NCBI RefSeq assembly: GCF_001591025.1
Contig: NZ_BCTZ01000014.1
Location: 119,572 to 183,571 of the forward strand
DNA length: 64,000 nt
Reading direction: 5' to 3'
Origin: Sphingomonas soli NBRC 100801
Lineage (GTDB): Bacteria; Pseudomonadota; Alphaproteobacteria; Sphingomonadales; Sphingomonadaceae
The stretch's first letter is position 1; every line of letters begins with the position of its first letter. Below are positions 8,398 through 16,604 of the stretch, piece by piece. The notes beneath the pieces are model-generated. The model made no database searches and had not been told where the DNA came from. It worked only from the letters and a program-made list of their open reading frames with translations. The position numbers and the translations under genes were made by a program.

Positions 8398-10562
8398 ACT
8401 TCTCCAATCGCTGAAAGTGTCAGAGTCGCAGGTGGCGACAGACCATGGCTCCCGATCTGGCGCAGCGTGATCGTGACCGCTGCGGCACGGTCCGCCGGGG
8501 AGAGCAGGAAGCTCGCCTCCGTCACTTCCTCGAACCTCTCCGGCCCCTCCTCGGGGGCGATGCGGAGTTGATAGCGTTCAGCTTCCTCGCCCATCGGCGC
8601 GTCCATTCCGTCGATCCAGCGCCAGCCGCTTCTGCTGCGCCGCACCCAGGTCAGTTGCGTCTCCCCCTCGCCCGTTTCCGCAGCTGCGAAGTGAACCGGC
8701 GAGGGTGGCACCAAAGCCACACCTGTGATCAGCGCATCCGCAACTGCTGACTCGCTGCCGTCGCCCGCGCCCTGGGCCAGCACCAGGGCAGAGGCGCCGA
8801 TCGCGGAAAGCGGCAGGTCGCGCACCGCCAGCGTGTCGGCGTCGATCAGCACGAATCGATCGCCCCCCGCCTGCGTGCCGATCGCCCCCTCGCTTCCGCG
8901 CCGCCCGCGCCATAACCGGGTCAGCCGCCAGATTCCGTCCCCGAGCGATTCGGCTCGCCCGAACTGGATCAGCTCATCCCCCGCGATCGCCAGATTTGCA
9001 CCCGCGTCGAGCGCCGCGAAGCTTGCGTCCTCCAGCACCATCGCATCATGCGCCAGCTCGATCACGATGCTCGCCTGCAGATCTTCGATTCCCGCAGGTC
9101 CATCCCCCGGCGGCACCAGGATGGTTCCCAGCACTGCCGGCGCAGCAGTGCCTCCTGCCTCCGCCCAGCGCGCTCCGCCGTCCAGGCTGGTCAGCAGCGC
9201 CGCGCTCCGCCAGCCGGGCGCACTGCCCGCCGCAGCGATCGCCAGCCGGGACACGCTGGAAAGCGGCTCGTCGAGCATCGGCAATTCGAACGCGTGAAGT
9301 CTTGTGCTCCCGATCGCGATGTCGGTGGCAGCCAGCACCCGCCCGGCGCTGGCTGCCACCGGGCGTGCGCCGGGTGACACGGCGACGCAATCGAGCGTCA
9401 CCACCATGCCCTCCAGCGACCAGCGATCGACCCGCCACAATCCCGGTGCGCCTGCGATGGTCACGCGTTCTCCGGGCCGGATGCCCAGCCGGTCCCAGCC
9501 GAGCGCCACGCCGCGCCGCTCGCGCTCGCTGTCGAAGCGCGCCAGCGCGGCTTCGGCGATGCCCTTTGCCGCGTTCGCGCCGATCGCAGCGGGCAGCTCC
9601 AGCCGCGCCTCGCGGTTTCCCGCGCCGGGCCGCGCCGCGCGCTGTATCCCCGCCTGATAATCGCGCGCCGGATCATAATAGGTCAGCGTCAGCGTGCGCG
9701 GCGCCGAATCGGCTGCGGCAATCGCCCGTTTCGCGCCGGCGCCCTCGCGCGCGTGCGCGCGCGTTCCTTTGTCCTCCAGCGCCACCGCGGCTCCCGGCCC
9801 TCCGATCAGCGTGGGCCCGCCATCGCTCAGAAACCATCCGCCGCTCGCCCCGGCCAGCGTCTCGGCCACCGCGCGCACGCTGGCCCCATGCGCCGAAAAG
9901 CCATCGAGCGCCGCCGTCGCCTCGCTGCATCCGATCCCGATCTCGCGCAGGATCGCACCCGCCTCCACCGGCCCGGCATCGGCGGTGACTTCGAAGGTCA
10001 GCGACGGAATCCGGTTGCCGAAATCACCCAGCTCCAGGTCTTCGAACACGGCATAGGCGATGCCGCGATGCGCGGGTGCCGCGCCCGCCCCCTCAGCCGC
10101 GGCAATCAACGGATCGGGCGTCTGCTCCTCGCTCCCCGGATGCACGCGGAAGCCCGTTCGCGCCTTCCAGTCACCGGCCGCCCCGCGCAGCAATTTGCCG
10201 TCGGCCCAGATTCGCCCGATGCCCAGGATCGGCCGCATCGAAAGCGCCACTGCAAAGCTCGCCGTGTACGAATAGCTTGTCGTGCTCGCCCGACCCTTGC
10301 CCCCGCCGGACGTGCTGCGATGCTCGATCAGGTCGGTCGCCCAGATCACCGATCCCGCGACGCGCATCGTTCCAAACAGTTTCGGGATCTGCGTGCCATA
10401 GGCGCTGGTCTGCAATTTGAGTTCGCTCAGCCGCGGCCCTTCTCGCCCCTTGGGTTTGAACAGCACTTCGCGGTCGATCACATTGCCGGCCGCCGATCCG
10501 ATCGCCGCGCCCACCGGCCCGCCGATCAGCCCGCCCGCGACCGTAAGCACCAACGTCGCCAT
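8394..10562 (-). CDS. GTA tail-tip protein (g15/'megatron'-like), without an N-terminal TIM barrel
   Basis: 722-residue baseplate/tail-tip protein. The N-terminus is a glycine-zipper hydrophobic stretch (GGLIGGPVGAAIGSAAGN), then the conserved LKLQTSAYGTQIPKLFGTMRVAGSVIW. The middle contains phage-tail-3-type and Rcc01698-like C-terminal blocks (LTLTYYDPARDYQAG, FELPMLDEPLSSVSRLAIAA). In Rhodobacter capsulatus GTA this protein is about 1300 residues and carries a TIM-barrel domain; here that domain is absent and a TIM-like domain sits on the DUF2460 protein instead. Its 5' end is overlapped for 392 bases by the upstream peptidase frame. Confidence 0.85.
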   Translation of the reverse strand: MATLVLTVAGGLIGGPVGAAIGSAAGNVIDREVLFKPKGREGPRLSELKLQTSAYGTQIPKLFGTMRVAGSVIWATDLIEHRSTSGGGKGRASTTSYSYTASFAVALSMRPILGIGRIWADGKLLRGAAGDWKARTGFRVHPGSEEQTPDPLIAAAEGAGAAPAHRGIAYAVFEDLELGDFGNRIPSLTFEVTADAGPVEAGAILREIGIGCSEATAALDGFSAHGASVRAVAETLAGASGGWFLSDGGPTLIGGPGAAVALEDKGTRAHAREGAGAKRAIAAADSAPRTLTLTYYDPARDYQAGIQRAARPGAGNREARLELPAAIGANAAKGIAEAALARFDSERERRGVALGWDRLGIRPGERVTIAGAPGLWRVDRWSLEGMVVTLDCVAVSPGARPVAASAGRVLAATDIAIGSTRLHAFELPMLDEPLSSVSRLAIAAAGSAPGWRSAALLTSLDGGARWAEAGGTAAPAVLGTILVPPGDGPAGIEDLQASIVIELAHDAMVLEDASFAALDAGANLAIAGDELIQFGRAESLGDGIWRLTRLWRGRRGSEGAIGTQAGGDRFVLIDADTLAVRDLPLSAIGASALVLAQGAGDGSESAVADALITGVALVPPSPVHFAAAETGEGETQLTWVRRSRSGWRWIDGMDAPMGEEAERYQLRIAPEEGPERFEEVTEASFLLSPADRAAAVTITLRQIGSHGLSPPATLTLSAIGEV

Positions 10563-10932
10563 GCTGCTTCCCCTTTCTCCAGCGCGCGATCACCGCGCCC
10601 GGTATCGCCCCGGGTCGCTCGACCACGCGGCGGAGCATCGCATCGGCGTGGATCACGCCGGTCCCGCTATCGATTGCCAGATGGAGCTGCCCCGGCCCCA
10701 TGCGCAGCAGCAGCAGGTCCCCCGCGTGTCGCGCGTCCACCGGCACCAGCCCGAGCGCGTCAGCGACTGCCCGTACCCGCTCCACATCGCCGCTGCGCAG
10801 CGCATAATCGCGCGGCGCTTCCGCTTCGAACGCCCATGCGGCCAGCCCCACACAATCCAGCCCCGTCGCCGGATCGCGCCCGTGTAGCCGGAAGCGCGCG
10901 CCGATCGCGGCACGCGCGCGTTCGACGATCAT
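10171..10932 (-). CDS. NlpC/P60-family tail peptidase (g14-like) with a long C-terminal overlap
   Basis: 253-residue predicted protein. Residues 1-125 are a NlpC/P60-type cell-wall peptidase: the nucleophile is in GLDCVGLAAWAFE, and a likely partner histidine is in GPGQLHLAIDS. RcGTA uses such an enzyme to cross the recipient wall. The family domain ends near IARWRKGK. No in-frame stop occurs before the tail-tip start at 10562, so the frame continues another 130 arginine- and glycine-rich residues inside the next gene. That tail looks like out-of-frame translation of the neighbour. The start overlaps the g13 stop by ATGA. Confidence 0.8.
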   Translation of the reverse strand: MIVERARAAIGARFRLHGRDPATGLDCVGLAAWAFEAEAPRDYALRSGDVERVRAVADALGLVPVDARHAGDLLLLRMGPGQLHLAIDSGTGVIHADAMLRRVVERPGAIPGAVIARWRKGKQHGDVGAYGRGRADRRAGGRGDRIGGRQCDRPRSAVQTQGARRAAAERTQIADQRLWHADPETVWNDARRGIGDLGDRPDRASQHVRRGQGSGEHDKLFVHGELCSGAFDAADPGHRANLGRRQIAARGGR

Positions 10933-11732
10933 CCTCCCGGATAGCGCGTCAGCAGATCGGTGCCCGGCAGATAGGGCTCGCCGCGAAAGTTCAGGACATT
11001 GCCGAAGCGCCCCATGCACGTTGCCAGGCTCTTGTCGCACCCCTCGATCAGCTCGACCCGACCCATGCTTTCGAAACGCGGCGGCCGCCGCAGCGTCACC
11101 GTCGCGCCCTCCGAATGGGCGATTGCATCCTCCAGTCCCGCATTCGCGCCACCGAACCAGCGCAACCGCCCCCCGCCATAGCAATTGGCAGAAGACTCCT
11201 CGCTATCCAGCGTCAGCGCCGCGCCCTCGATAGCGGTCACCACGGCGAAGCGCCGCCGTCCCGCCATCGCGACCCGGCATCTCTTGTCGCCCAGCTCGGC
11301 GCGACATTCGGGGGACGTCTCCTCCACCACTGCGCCTTCCAGCGCCGCCGCCACACCCTTCAGCTCGGCAGTCAGCATGCCCTCGGCGGTTTCCACCGCC
11401 CCGATCACGCCCTCGCCCAGCGCCACGCGCGCGGTCGGCATTGTCCAGTCCGTGGCGAACACCTCCACCCGCGCGCCGTCCCAGCGCCCCGCCAGCAGGT
11501 CCGCCTCGCTGATCGCGGCGCTGCTCAACGCGCCTGTCACGTCCATGCTGTCGGCGTCGAGCGCGGCGCTGCGCGTGATTGCGCTGGGCGTCATTCCGGG
11601 CGCCGCGCGATACACCAGCCCCTCGATCACCAGGTCGCGGTCATGCGCGGTCAGCCCGATTGTCACGCCATCCCGCCGCTCGATCCGCCAGCACAGGGCC
11701 ACGGTCGTGACTTCGCCGTCGAGCCAGCTCAT
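10929..11732 (-). CDS. GTA hub protein, DUF2163 / phage BR0599 family (g13-like)
   Basis: 267-residue tail hub protein. The DUF2163 pattern is clear: LCWRIERRDGVTIGLTAHDRD at the N-terminus and NFRGEPYLPGTDLLTRYPGG at the end. Cysteines in SPECRAELGDKRC and EGCDKSLATC sit where homologous hub proteins coordinate an iron-sulfur cluster. It joins the tail tube to the tip and should contact both the distal-tail protein and the peptidase. Stop and start overlap with g14 and with the g12-like gene. Confidence 0.88.
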   Translation of the reverse strand: MSWLDGEVTTVALCWRIERRDGVTIGLTAHDRDLVIEGLVYRAAPGMTPSAITRSAALDADSMDVTGALSSAAISEADLLAGRWDGARVEVFATDWTMPTARVALGEGVIGAVETAEGMLTAELKGVAAALEGAVVEETSPECRAELGDKRCRVAMAGRRRFAVVTAIEGAALTLDSEESSANCYGGGRLRWFGGANAGLEDAIAHSEGATVTLRRPPRFESMGRVELIEGCDKSLATCMGRFGNVLNFRGEPYLPGTDLLTRYPGG

Positions 11733-13900
11733 TCGCGTATCTCCACCAGCGGCACGCTAGCCGCAGCCCCCGCCAGAAAAGTCGCGCGGCTCACCGTCAG
11801 CCGGTCCTCGGCAAAGCGCACCGGCACGTCGAACACGAAGCTCGCACGCACCTCGGATCCTTCCGCGGGCGGCTCATCAAGCGTCACCATACCGGCTTCG
11901 CCCAGCACGAAATCCTCGGTCTCCTCGCCATCCACAGATACGCGAACTGTGCCACTCACCGGCCGCGTGATCCGCCGCGTCGCGCCGCCATAGTTCCGCA
12001 CCAGCGGGAACGTGGTCGTCACGCCGTCGCCCACCCCGATCAGCTCACCCTCGCCTTCCCAATCGAACGGATCGCGCAGGCGAAAGCCGCGCGCGGGGCC
12101 CATCCTTGCGCGAAAGAATCCCAGCAGTTCCGCGATGTCCGCCTCGCTGCGCACACCCGGCCCCACGTCATAATGCGTGCGCGCCTCGGCCCATTCCACG
12201 TTGCGCGTTTCCGCGCCGCCCGCGCTCGTCACGATGGCGGTCCGCGTCTCCGGCGCCACCTCCGCGTCGCGGCCCAGCGCGATCGGAAACAGCACGTCGT
12301 CAAAGGCGTCCACTGCATTCTCCTTGTTCTCGAAATGCACAAAGCCGTCGCGCAGCACCTGCGGCAGCGCCCAGATAAAGGTCTGCCCCACGCCCCGCCT
12401 CCGCGCGCGCTCTGCTGCCGCGTCGATGTGCCGCCACTGATCGCGATCCTCGGGCGCGAGCACAAAGCCGCTCAGATAATGCTGCTCGGCCACCGCATAG
12501 CCCAACCGCGCCTCGGCCAGCGCCAGCCCGCGCGCGCTCGCCGCTTCGTTCCCCGCCGCCGCCCAGTCATAATCCTCGAGCTGCAGCACATCGAAGGCCG
12601 GGCTTGCCCAGCCCTCCGGCATGTTCACCTCCGGATTGCGCTCGACGGTCGGCAGATAGACGAGCAGCATCACCTCGGCCCCGGGATGTGCGGCTTTGAC
12701 GGCATCGCGCAGATCGAGCGTCGAATCCGCCAGCCACGCCCCCGGATCGCCCTCGCCGACCGAGGCGTCGTGGACGCACAGGCTCCCATCGGGCAAAGTC
12801 CACCACCAGGGCTCGCCGATCTGGAACCGAACCGCCAGCCCCGCCTCCGCCGCGATTCCGCAAAACGCCAGCGCCACCGCCTGCAGATAGGCCATCGCTC
12901 CCGAATGCGCGGGAGAGAGCAAAGTCGAGGGCGGCTCCCATCCCGTCAGCGCCGGCGATCCGTCCGCCGCGCGCTGCTTCCAGTCGCCCCAACTATGCTG
13001 GTCGAGCAACTCATAGCTCAGCGACCAGATCACGCCATATCCCAGCGCCTTGGCCCTGGCCGCAAAGTCCGCATGCCAGGCCGCGCACGCAGTGTTGAGC
13101 GCGCTGTCCCCGATCGCGACAAACCCGCCGCTCAACCGGAAATAATGGCTCATCCCCACATAATGGAGGATGCTCCCGCGATACCCCAGTTGCGCGATGT
13201 TCCGCAGCACGCGCGCGGGCGTCAGGTGGTAGCAATCGTCATATCCGTTCGCGATTGCCAGCCCGTGCTCGGGCACCACCACGTCGCCGATCGCGAGCAC
13301 GCTCCCCGGCCCTTCGCACGCGATTTCCGAAAGCTCGGCCCAGCCCTCCACCGGCCCGATCGCTTCATCCTCGCCGGTATAGCCATCGGGCACCAGCGAT
13401 ACGAACATCCGGTCGACATCCCCGGCCCAGACCGGATCCGCCTCGCCGGGCAGCAGAAACCCGCCTGCGACGCTGGCAAAGTCGATCGAGACCAGCGCAT
13501 CCCCGGGCGTGCCCGTCGCATAATTCCACAGCCGCACATACCAGGCGCGCGCCTCCCCGGCGGGCCCGCGGCCCTCGATCGTCAGCACCGGGCCGTTGAC
13601 CGCATCCAGCCCGCGCAGCCCCGAAGACCGCCAGCGGAAGCGCAGGCTGCACCCGCGAAAATCCCTGCTCGTCTCGTATCGCAGCAGCGGATGATCGTGC
13701 CGGTCCTCCGCTTCCCAGATCAGCCCGCCCATCTGGTCGGCGCGATAGAAGACCGCATCCACCCGCAGCGCATCCGGCGCGGTAGTGGTGACCGACGCCA
13801 TCATCGGCCGCGGAAAATCCACCGTCCAATATGCAGGATCGAAACGCGACAGCACGCCCTCGATCTGCCCCTTCCGCTCGGAAGCCAGCCACCAGCCCAT
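11729..13900 (-). CDS. DUF2460 distal-tail protein fused to an N-terminal TIM-barrel-like (glycosidase-like) domain
   Basis: 723 residues. The last 200 or so (AIVTSAGGAETRNVEWAEAR, ARGFRLRDPFDWEGEG, TFPLVRNYGG) are the DUF2460/TIGR02217 distal-tail domain (g12). The preceding 500 residues are extra: a beta-rich N-terminal part (to about 210) and then a region with TIM-barrel features (YGVIWSLSYELLDQHSWGDW, VRFQIGEPWWWTLPDG, FDVLQLEDYDW), where E in IGEP and E in LEDYD could be acidic catalytic residues. RcGTA g12 is only about 210 residues. The architecture may match what recent annotation calls a non-contractile tail sheath protein. The DUF2460 part is well supported; the hydrolase role is inferred. 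Confidence 0.8.
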   Translation of the reverse strand: MGWWLASERKGQIEGVLSRFDPAYWTVDFPRPMMASVTTTAPDALRVDAVFYRADQMGGLIWEAEDRHDHPLLRYETSRDFRGCSLRFRWRSSGLRGLDAVNGPVLTIEGRGPAGEARAWYVRLWNYATGTPGDALVSIDFASVAGGFLLPGEADPVWAGDVDRMFVSLVPDGYTGEDEAIGPVEGWAELSEIACEGPGSVLAIGDVVVPEHGLAIANGYDDCYHLTPARVLRNIAQLGYRGSILHYVGMSHYFRLSGGFVAIGDSALNTACAAWHADFAARAKALGYGVIWSLSYELLDQHSWGDWKQRAADGSPALTGWEPPSTLLSPAHSGAMAYLQAVALAFCGIAAEAGLAVRFQIGEPWWWTLPDGSLCVHDASVGEGDPGAWLADSTLDLRDAVKAAHPGAEVMLLVYLPTVERNPEVNMPEGWASPAFDVLQLEDYDWAAAGNEAASARGLALAEARLGYAVAEQHYLSGFVLAPEDRDQWRHIDAAAERARRRGVGQTFIWALPQVLRDGFVHFENKENAVDAFDDVLFPIALGRDAEVAPETRTAIVTSAGGAETRNVEWAEARTHYDVGPGVRSEADIAELLGFFRARMGPARGFRLRDPFDWEGEGELIGVGDGVTTTFPLVRNYGGATRRITRPVSGTVRVSVDGEETEDFVLGEAGMVTLDEPPAEGSEVRASFVFDVPVRFAEDRLTVSRATFLAGAAASVPLVEIRE

Positions 13901-13918
13901 AACCCCTCCTGAACATTC

Positions 13919-13955
13919 TCCTCCCCTTCAGGGGAGGGGCAAGGGGAGGGGATGT
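13919..13955. repeat. partial G/C-rich extragenic palindrome
   Basis: CTCCCCTTCAGGGGAGGGG lies between the tape-measure and DUF2460 genes. It shares the CCTCCCC/GGGGAGG arm of the repeat at 17.6, 23.1, 23.4 and 52.0 kb but lacks the GACCGC/GCGGT core. Confidence 0.5.
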
Positions 13956-13984
13956 TTCACCGAGTCCCCCCTCCCCGCCGAGCA

Positions 13985-14548
13985 TCACTCCACGCCCGCC
14001 AGCGCCGCCTTCACCGCCCGAGCCACCTGTCGGCTCGATTGCGCCAGCGCATGCGGGGCATCCTGTCCCCGCGCATTCACGGTGATCGCCACGCGCACCT
14101 CGCGCGCGCCGCCGCTCGCGGGCGGCACCACCTGTCCCGCGCTCGCTGGCACGAACAATTCGGGCCCACGCTCGCCCACCCAATAGGGTCGCATCGGGCT
14201 CACCGGGCCGCCGGTCGCCCGCCCCGGGGCACCCGCAAGTCCGCCGATCAGCCCCGCCAGCACGCCGCCCAGCCCGCCCGCCTGCCCGGTCATCGCCGCG
14301 ATGCCGCCACGCATCGATGCCCGGGCGATCTCGTCCATCACGCTCAGCGCCACCTTGGCCAGATCGTCAAAGCCCAATTTGCCGGTGCGCACCGCCCGCA
14401 GCAGCGCGCCTTCGATCGCCCGCCCGGCGCGGTGCGCGCCCGCTTCCATCGGCCCCTCCAGCGTGCCGCGCATCTCCGCCACGTCGCGCGCAAAGCCGGC
14501 CGTGTCGGCGCGCACCGACACGATCAGCCGCTCGATTTCTTCATCCAT
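13985..14548 (-). CDS. GTA tail tape-measure protein (g11-like)
   Basis: 187-residue tape measure of the short lambda-type GTA class. The first half is helical (RLIVSVRADTAGFARDVAEMRG); a glycine/alanine hydrophobic stretch follows (AAMTGQAGGLGGVLAGLIGG), then the recurrent PYWVGERGPELFVPASAG and a C-terminal helix. Tape-measure length sets tail length, so the tail should be very short. ATG at 14546-14548 follows AAGGAG. The longer in-frame extension is rejected because this ribosome site and the neighbouring coupled gene fit better. Confidence 0.85.
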   Translation of the reverse strand: MDEEIERLIVSVRADTAGFARDVAEMRGTLEGPMEAGAHRAGRAIEGALLRAVRTGKLGFDDLAKVALSVMDEIARASMRGGIAAMTGQAGGLGGVLAGLIGGLAGAPGRATGGPVSPMRPYWVGERGPELFVPASAGQVVPPASGGAREVRVAITVNARGQDAPHALAQSSRQVARAVKAALAGVE

Positions 14549-14732
14549 CGGGAAATTGCTCCTTGAGCCGCGCCAGCAGCGCGCCATTCACCGGCTCGGC
14601 CGCTTCGCCGCCCAGCGCGCTCACCAGCGCGCCCAGCTCCCCCGGCGTCGCCTGCCAGAACTCCTCTGGGCGCCAGCCGAACGCCAGCCCCGCCGCGCCC
14701 GCCAGCCGCGCGGCACATTCCGAAAAGGTCAC
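14541..14732 (-). CDS. phage tail assembly chaperone, TIGR02216/DUF2376 family
   Basis: 63-residue protein with the family hallmarks TFSECAARLAGAAGLAFGW RPEEFWQATPGEL. GTA clusters carry this small gene directly before the tape-measure gene, where G/GT-type chaperones act. The start is GTG at 14730-14732, overlapping the preceding stop as GTGA; the stop overlaps the tape-measure start by eight bases. Confidence 0.82.
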   Translation of the reverse strand: MTFSECAARLAGAAGLAFGWRPEEFWQATPGELGALVSALGGEAAEPVNGALLARLKEQFPDG

Positions 14733-15049
14733 CGCCCCGCCAATATCTGGCCGATCAGCAGCTTCAGCGCCGGCGTGTTCGCCGCCAGCCCGCGCGTCGC
14801 CACCACATCGGCAAAGGCCGCGCGGGTCAGCCCCTCGGGCCTGTCGCGCAGGCAATGCCAGAACAACGCCACCATCTCGGAAAGCGTCAGCCGCCCGTCC
14901 GCCGCGCGCTCGATCATCGCGAACAGCGGGCCCACTTCCTGCTCCGCCGCCACCAGCGCCTGAAAGCTGGGACGCAGCACCAGCGTCTCGCCGCCCACGC
15001 GCAGCTCCGCCTCGCCCCGCGCAGGATTGCCGGATGATGCCGCGCTCAT
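14729..15049 (-). CDS. GTA family tail protein (g10-like)
   Basis: 106-residue protein carrying the GTA g10 signature (ARGEAELRVGGETLVLRPSFQ, LVAAEQEVGPLF, LTLSEMVALFWHCLRD). It is probably a tail-assembly chaperone-like protein acting between the tail tube and tape measure. ATG at 15047-15049 overlaps the tail-tube stop (ATGA). The longer upstream frame has no family similarity and is rejected. Confidence 0.85.
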   Translation of the reverse strand: MSAASSGNPARGEAELRVGGETLVLRPSFQALVAAEQEVGPLFAMIERAADGRLTLSEMVALFWHCLRDRPEGLTRAAFADVVATRGLAANTPALKLLIGQILAGR

Positions 15050-15453
15050 GCGCTCACCACCGCGCCCGAGCTTTCCAGGCTCAGCGTGTACGAACGCTCG
15101 CCGTTGAAATCCCCGGCATAATCCAGCCGCGTGACCAGGAACTTGCCCGTCATCGTCTCGCCGCTTTCGAAGCTCAGCCGGTAATCGTCGAGCACGCCCG
15201 ACAGCGCATTCGCCTTCAACCGCGCCTCCGCCGCCGATCCGGTGAACACCCCCGCACCGGTCACGCTCACCGAACGCACCCCTGCGCCGGACAGCAGTTC
15301 GCGCCACCCGCCGCTGTCCTTCGACGTGATCGTCACCGCTTCACCGTTCACGCTCAGCTGCGTGGTCCTGAGCCCCGCCACGGTCGCATAGACCACCGGC
15401 GATGCCCCGTTGCCGACCTTCAACAGGAACGCGCTACCCTTTTCCGCCGCCAT
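15046..15453 (-). CDS. major tail (tube) protein, TP901-1 family (g9-like)
   Basis: 135-residue tail-tube subunit. It begins MAAEKGSAFLLKVGNG and contains VAGLRTTQLSVNGEAVTITSKDSGGWRELLSGAGVRS, here split for reading as VAGLRTTQLSVNGEAV and TITSKDSGGWRELL. This is the standard TP901-1 tube fold that stacks as hexamer rings. The gene is followed by the coupled g10-like gene and preceded after 13 bases by the DUF3168 gene. Confidence 0.9.
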   Translation of the reverse strand: MAAEKGSAFLLKVGNGASPVVYATVAGLRTTQLSVNGEAVTITSKDSGGWRELLSGAGVRSVSVTGAGVFTGSAAEARLKANALSGVLDDYRLSFESGETMTGKFLVTRLDYAGDFNGERSYTLSLESSGAVVSA

Positions 15454-15466
15454 GTCCTTGTCTCCC

Positions 15467-15853
15467 TCAAAGCTCGGTGCGCAGCATCCGCACCCGGAAT
15501 TCCGAAACCGAAGTCCAACCCTCGCCGTCGCGGCTGATCCGCGCGCGCAGGAAGATCAGGCTCGCCACCGCCCAGCCCTCGCCCAGCATGCGCGGCATCG
15601 CCTCCACGGCATCCTCCACCGCGCCCGCCAATGCCCGCAGCCGCACCGGGCGCTCGCCCGAATCGAGCACGCGCACTGCGAACCGGCCCTCGCGCCCGGC
15701 AAGATCCTTGGTTCCCCAATCGGCCAGCACGGCTTCCTCGATCACCGCAAAGGGCCGCGCAGCGCGCACCGGCGGGCAATCGAACACGCCCGTCACCGGC
15801 AGCTCCGCCAGCGCGCCCGCCACGGCCGCCTGCAACAACGCCTGCACGCTCAT
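15467..15853 (-). CDS. DUF3168 tail terminator/completion protein (g8-like)
   Basis: 128-residue protein: SVQALLQAAVAGALAELPV at the start, FAVIEEAVLADWGTKDLAGRE in the middle and SEFRVRML at the end, all typical of DUF3168. It caps the tail tube before head joining. The start overlaps the stop of the preceding 61-residue gene by ATGA. Confidence 0.85.
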   Translation of the reverse strand: MSVQALLQAAVAGALAELPVTGVFDCPPVRAARPFAVIEEAVLADWGTKDLAGREGRFAVRVLDSGERPVRLRALAGAVEDAVEAMPRMLGEGWAVASLIFLRARISRDGEGWTSVSEFRVRMLRTEL

Positions 15854-16035
15854 CGCAGCAGCCCTCCGATCCAGCGCAGCCGTTCGTCGGCGGAAAGCCG
15901 CCGACCCTCGATCCGCACATCGCCGCCTTCCACCGAAACCCGCAGGCCCGGTGCCGCCTCGCGCACCGCCGCCGCCACGCGTCCCGCCAGCGCGTCGGCG
16001 CGGCGCTCTGCTTGCCGCTCGATCCGCGCGTTCAT
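15850..16035 (-). CDS. small protein in the head-closure (g7) position
   Basis: 61-residue basic helical protein (NARIERQAERRADALAGRV, then RLSADERLRWIGGLL). It occupies the place where RcGTA has the head-closure gene g7 of about 110 residues, but is much shorter. ATG at 16033-16035 overlaps the g6 stop (ATGA), and its own stop overlaps the DUF3168 start. It could be a reduced HK97-gp10-like protein or an unrelated lineage-specific factor; the family was not recognised. Confidence 0.65.
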   Translation of the reverse strand: MNARIERQAERRADALAGRVAAAVREAAPGLRVSVEGGDVRIEGRRLSADERLRWIGGLLR

Positions 16036-16583
16036 GCCGCCCGCTCCGGCCCCGCCAGCCTCAGCCTGCGCCAGGGCCGCCACAATGCGCTCACCGCAGC
16101 CGGCGGGCTCGCCCCCTCGCGCGCTTCAAACAGATGCGCGATCAGCAGCACCACGCCTTGCGCGATCGGCGCGGGAAGCTCGGCCCATTCCTCGGCCATG
16201 CCGGCGCTGAACGTCACCGATATCCGCCCCGCCACGCCCGGCGCGATCGTCCGCACCCAGCCGATTCCCCCGGCATCGACATCCACGGCATAGGCGTCGG
16301 ATGAAAACGCGATCGTATCGCCATCCGCCGAAAGCCCGGCCACCCCGGTGATCGCGGAAACCCCCGCCACCTCCAATGCCTGCCAGGCGCGGCTCACGGG
16401 CATCACGTCGCGCCATTCGCGCAGTATCGTTGCCCGGCCGGTAAAGGCTTCGCATAGCGCCAGTGCGCTCGCCGCATAGCCCTGGATCAGCGCATCCTCG
16501 GCATCGCCCGCGATGCGCAGCTGCGCCTTGGCTGCGTCGCGCGCAGCCTCCAGCGCCGCCGCCGGAATAGGCGGAGCATCCAT
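16032..16583 (-). CDS. head-tail connector (gp6/phiE125 gp8-like; g6-like)
   Basis: 183-residue adaptor. The N-terminal helix pair (EAARDAAKAQLRIAGDAED, LIQGYAASALALCEAFTGR) is the conserved gp6-type core, followed by a beta-rich insertion and a terminal helix (PIAQGVVLLIAHLFEAREG). Adaptor rings sit beneath the portal. It is the first gene after the spike-like pair. Confidence 0.85.
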   Translation of the reverse strand: MDAPPIPAAALEAARDAAKAQLRIAGDAEDALIQGYAASALALCEAFTGRATILREWRDVMPVSRAWQALEVAGVSAITGVAGLSADGDTIAFSSDAYAVDVDAGGIGWVRTIAPGVAGRISVTFSAGMAEEWAELPAPIAQGVVLLIAHLFEAREGASPPAAVSALWRPWRRLRLAGPERAA

Positions 16584-16604
16584 GTCTCTCTCCCAGAATT
16601 GAGT

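Noticed and set aside
9753..11993. 746-residue plus-strand open frame
   Set aside because: Antisense to tail-tip, peptidase and hub genes; no recognisable domain.
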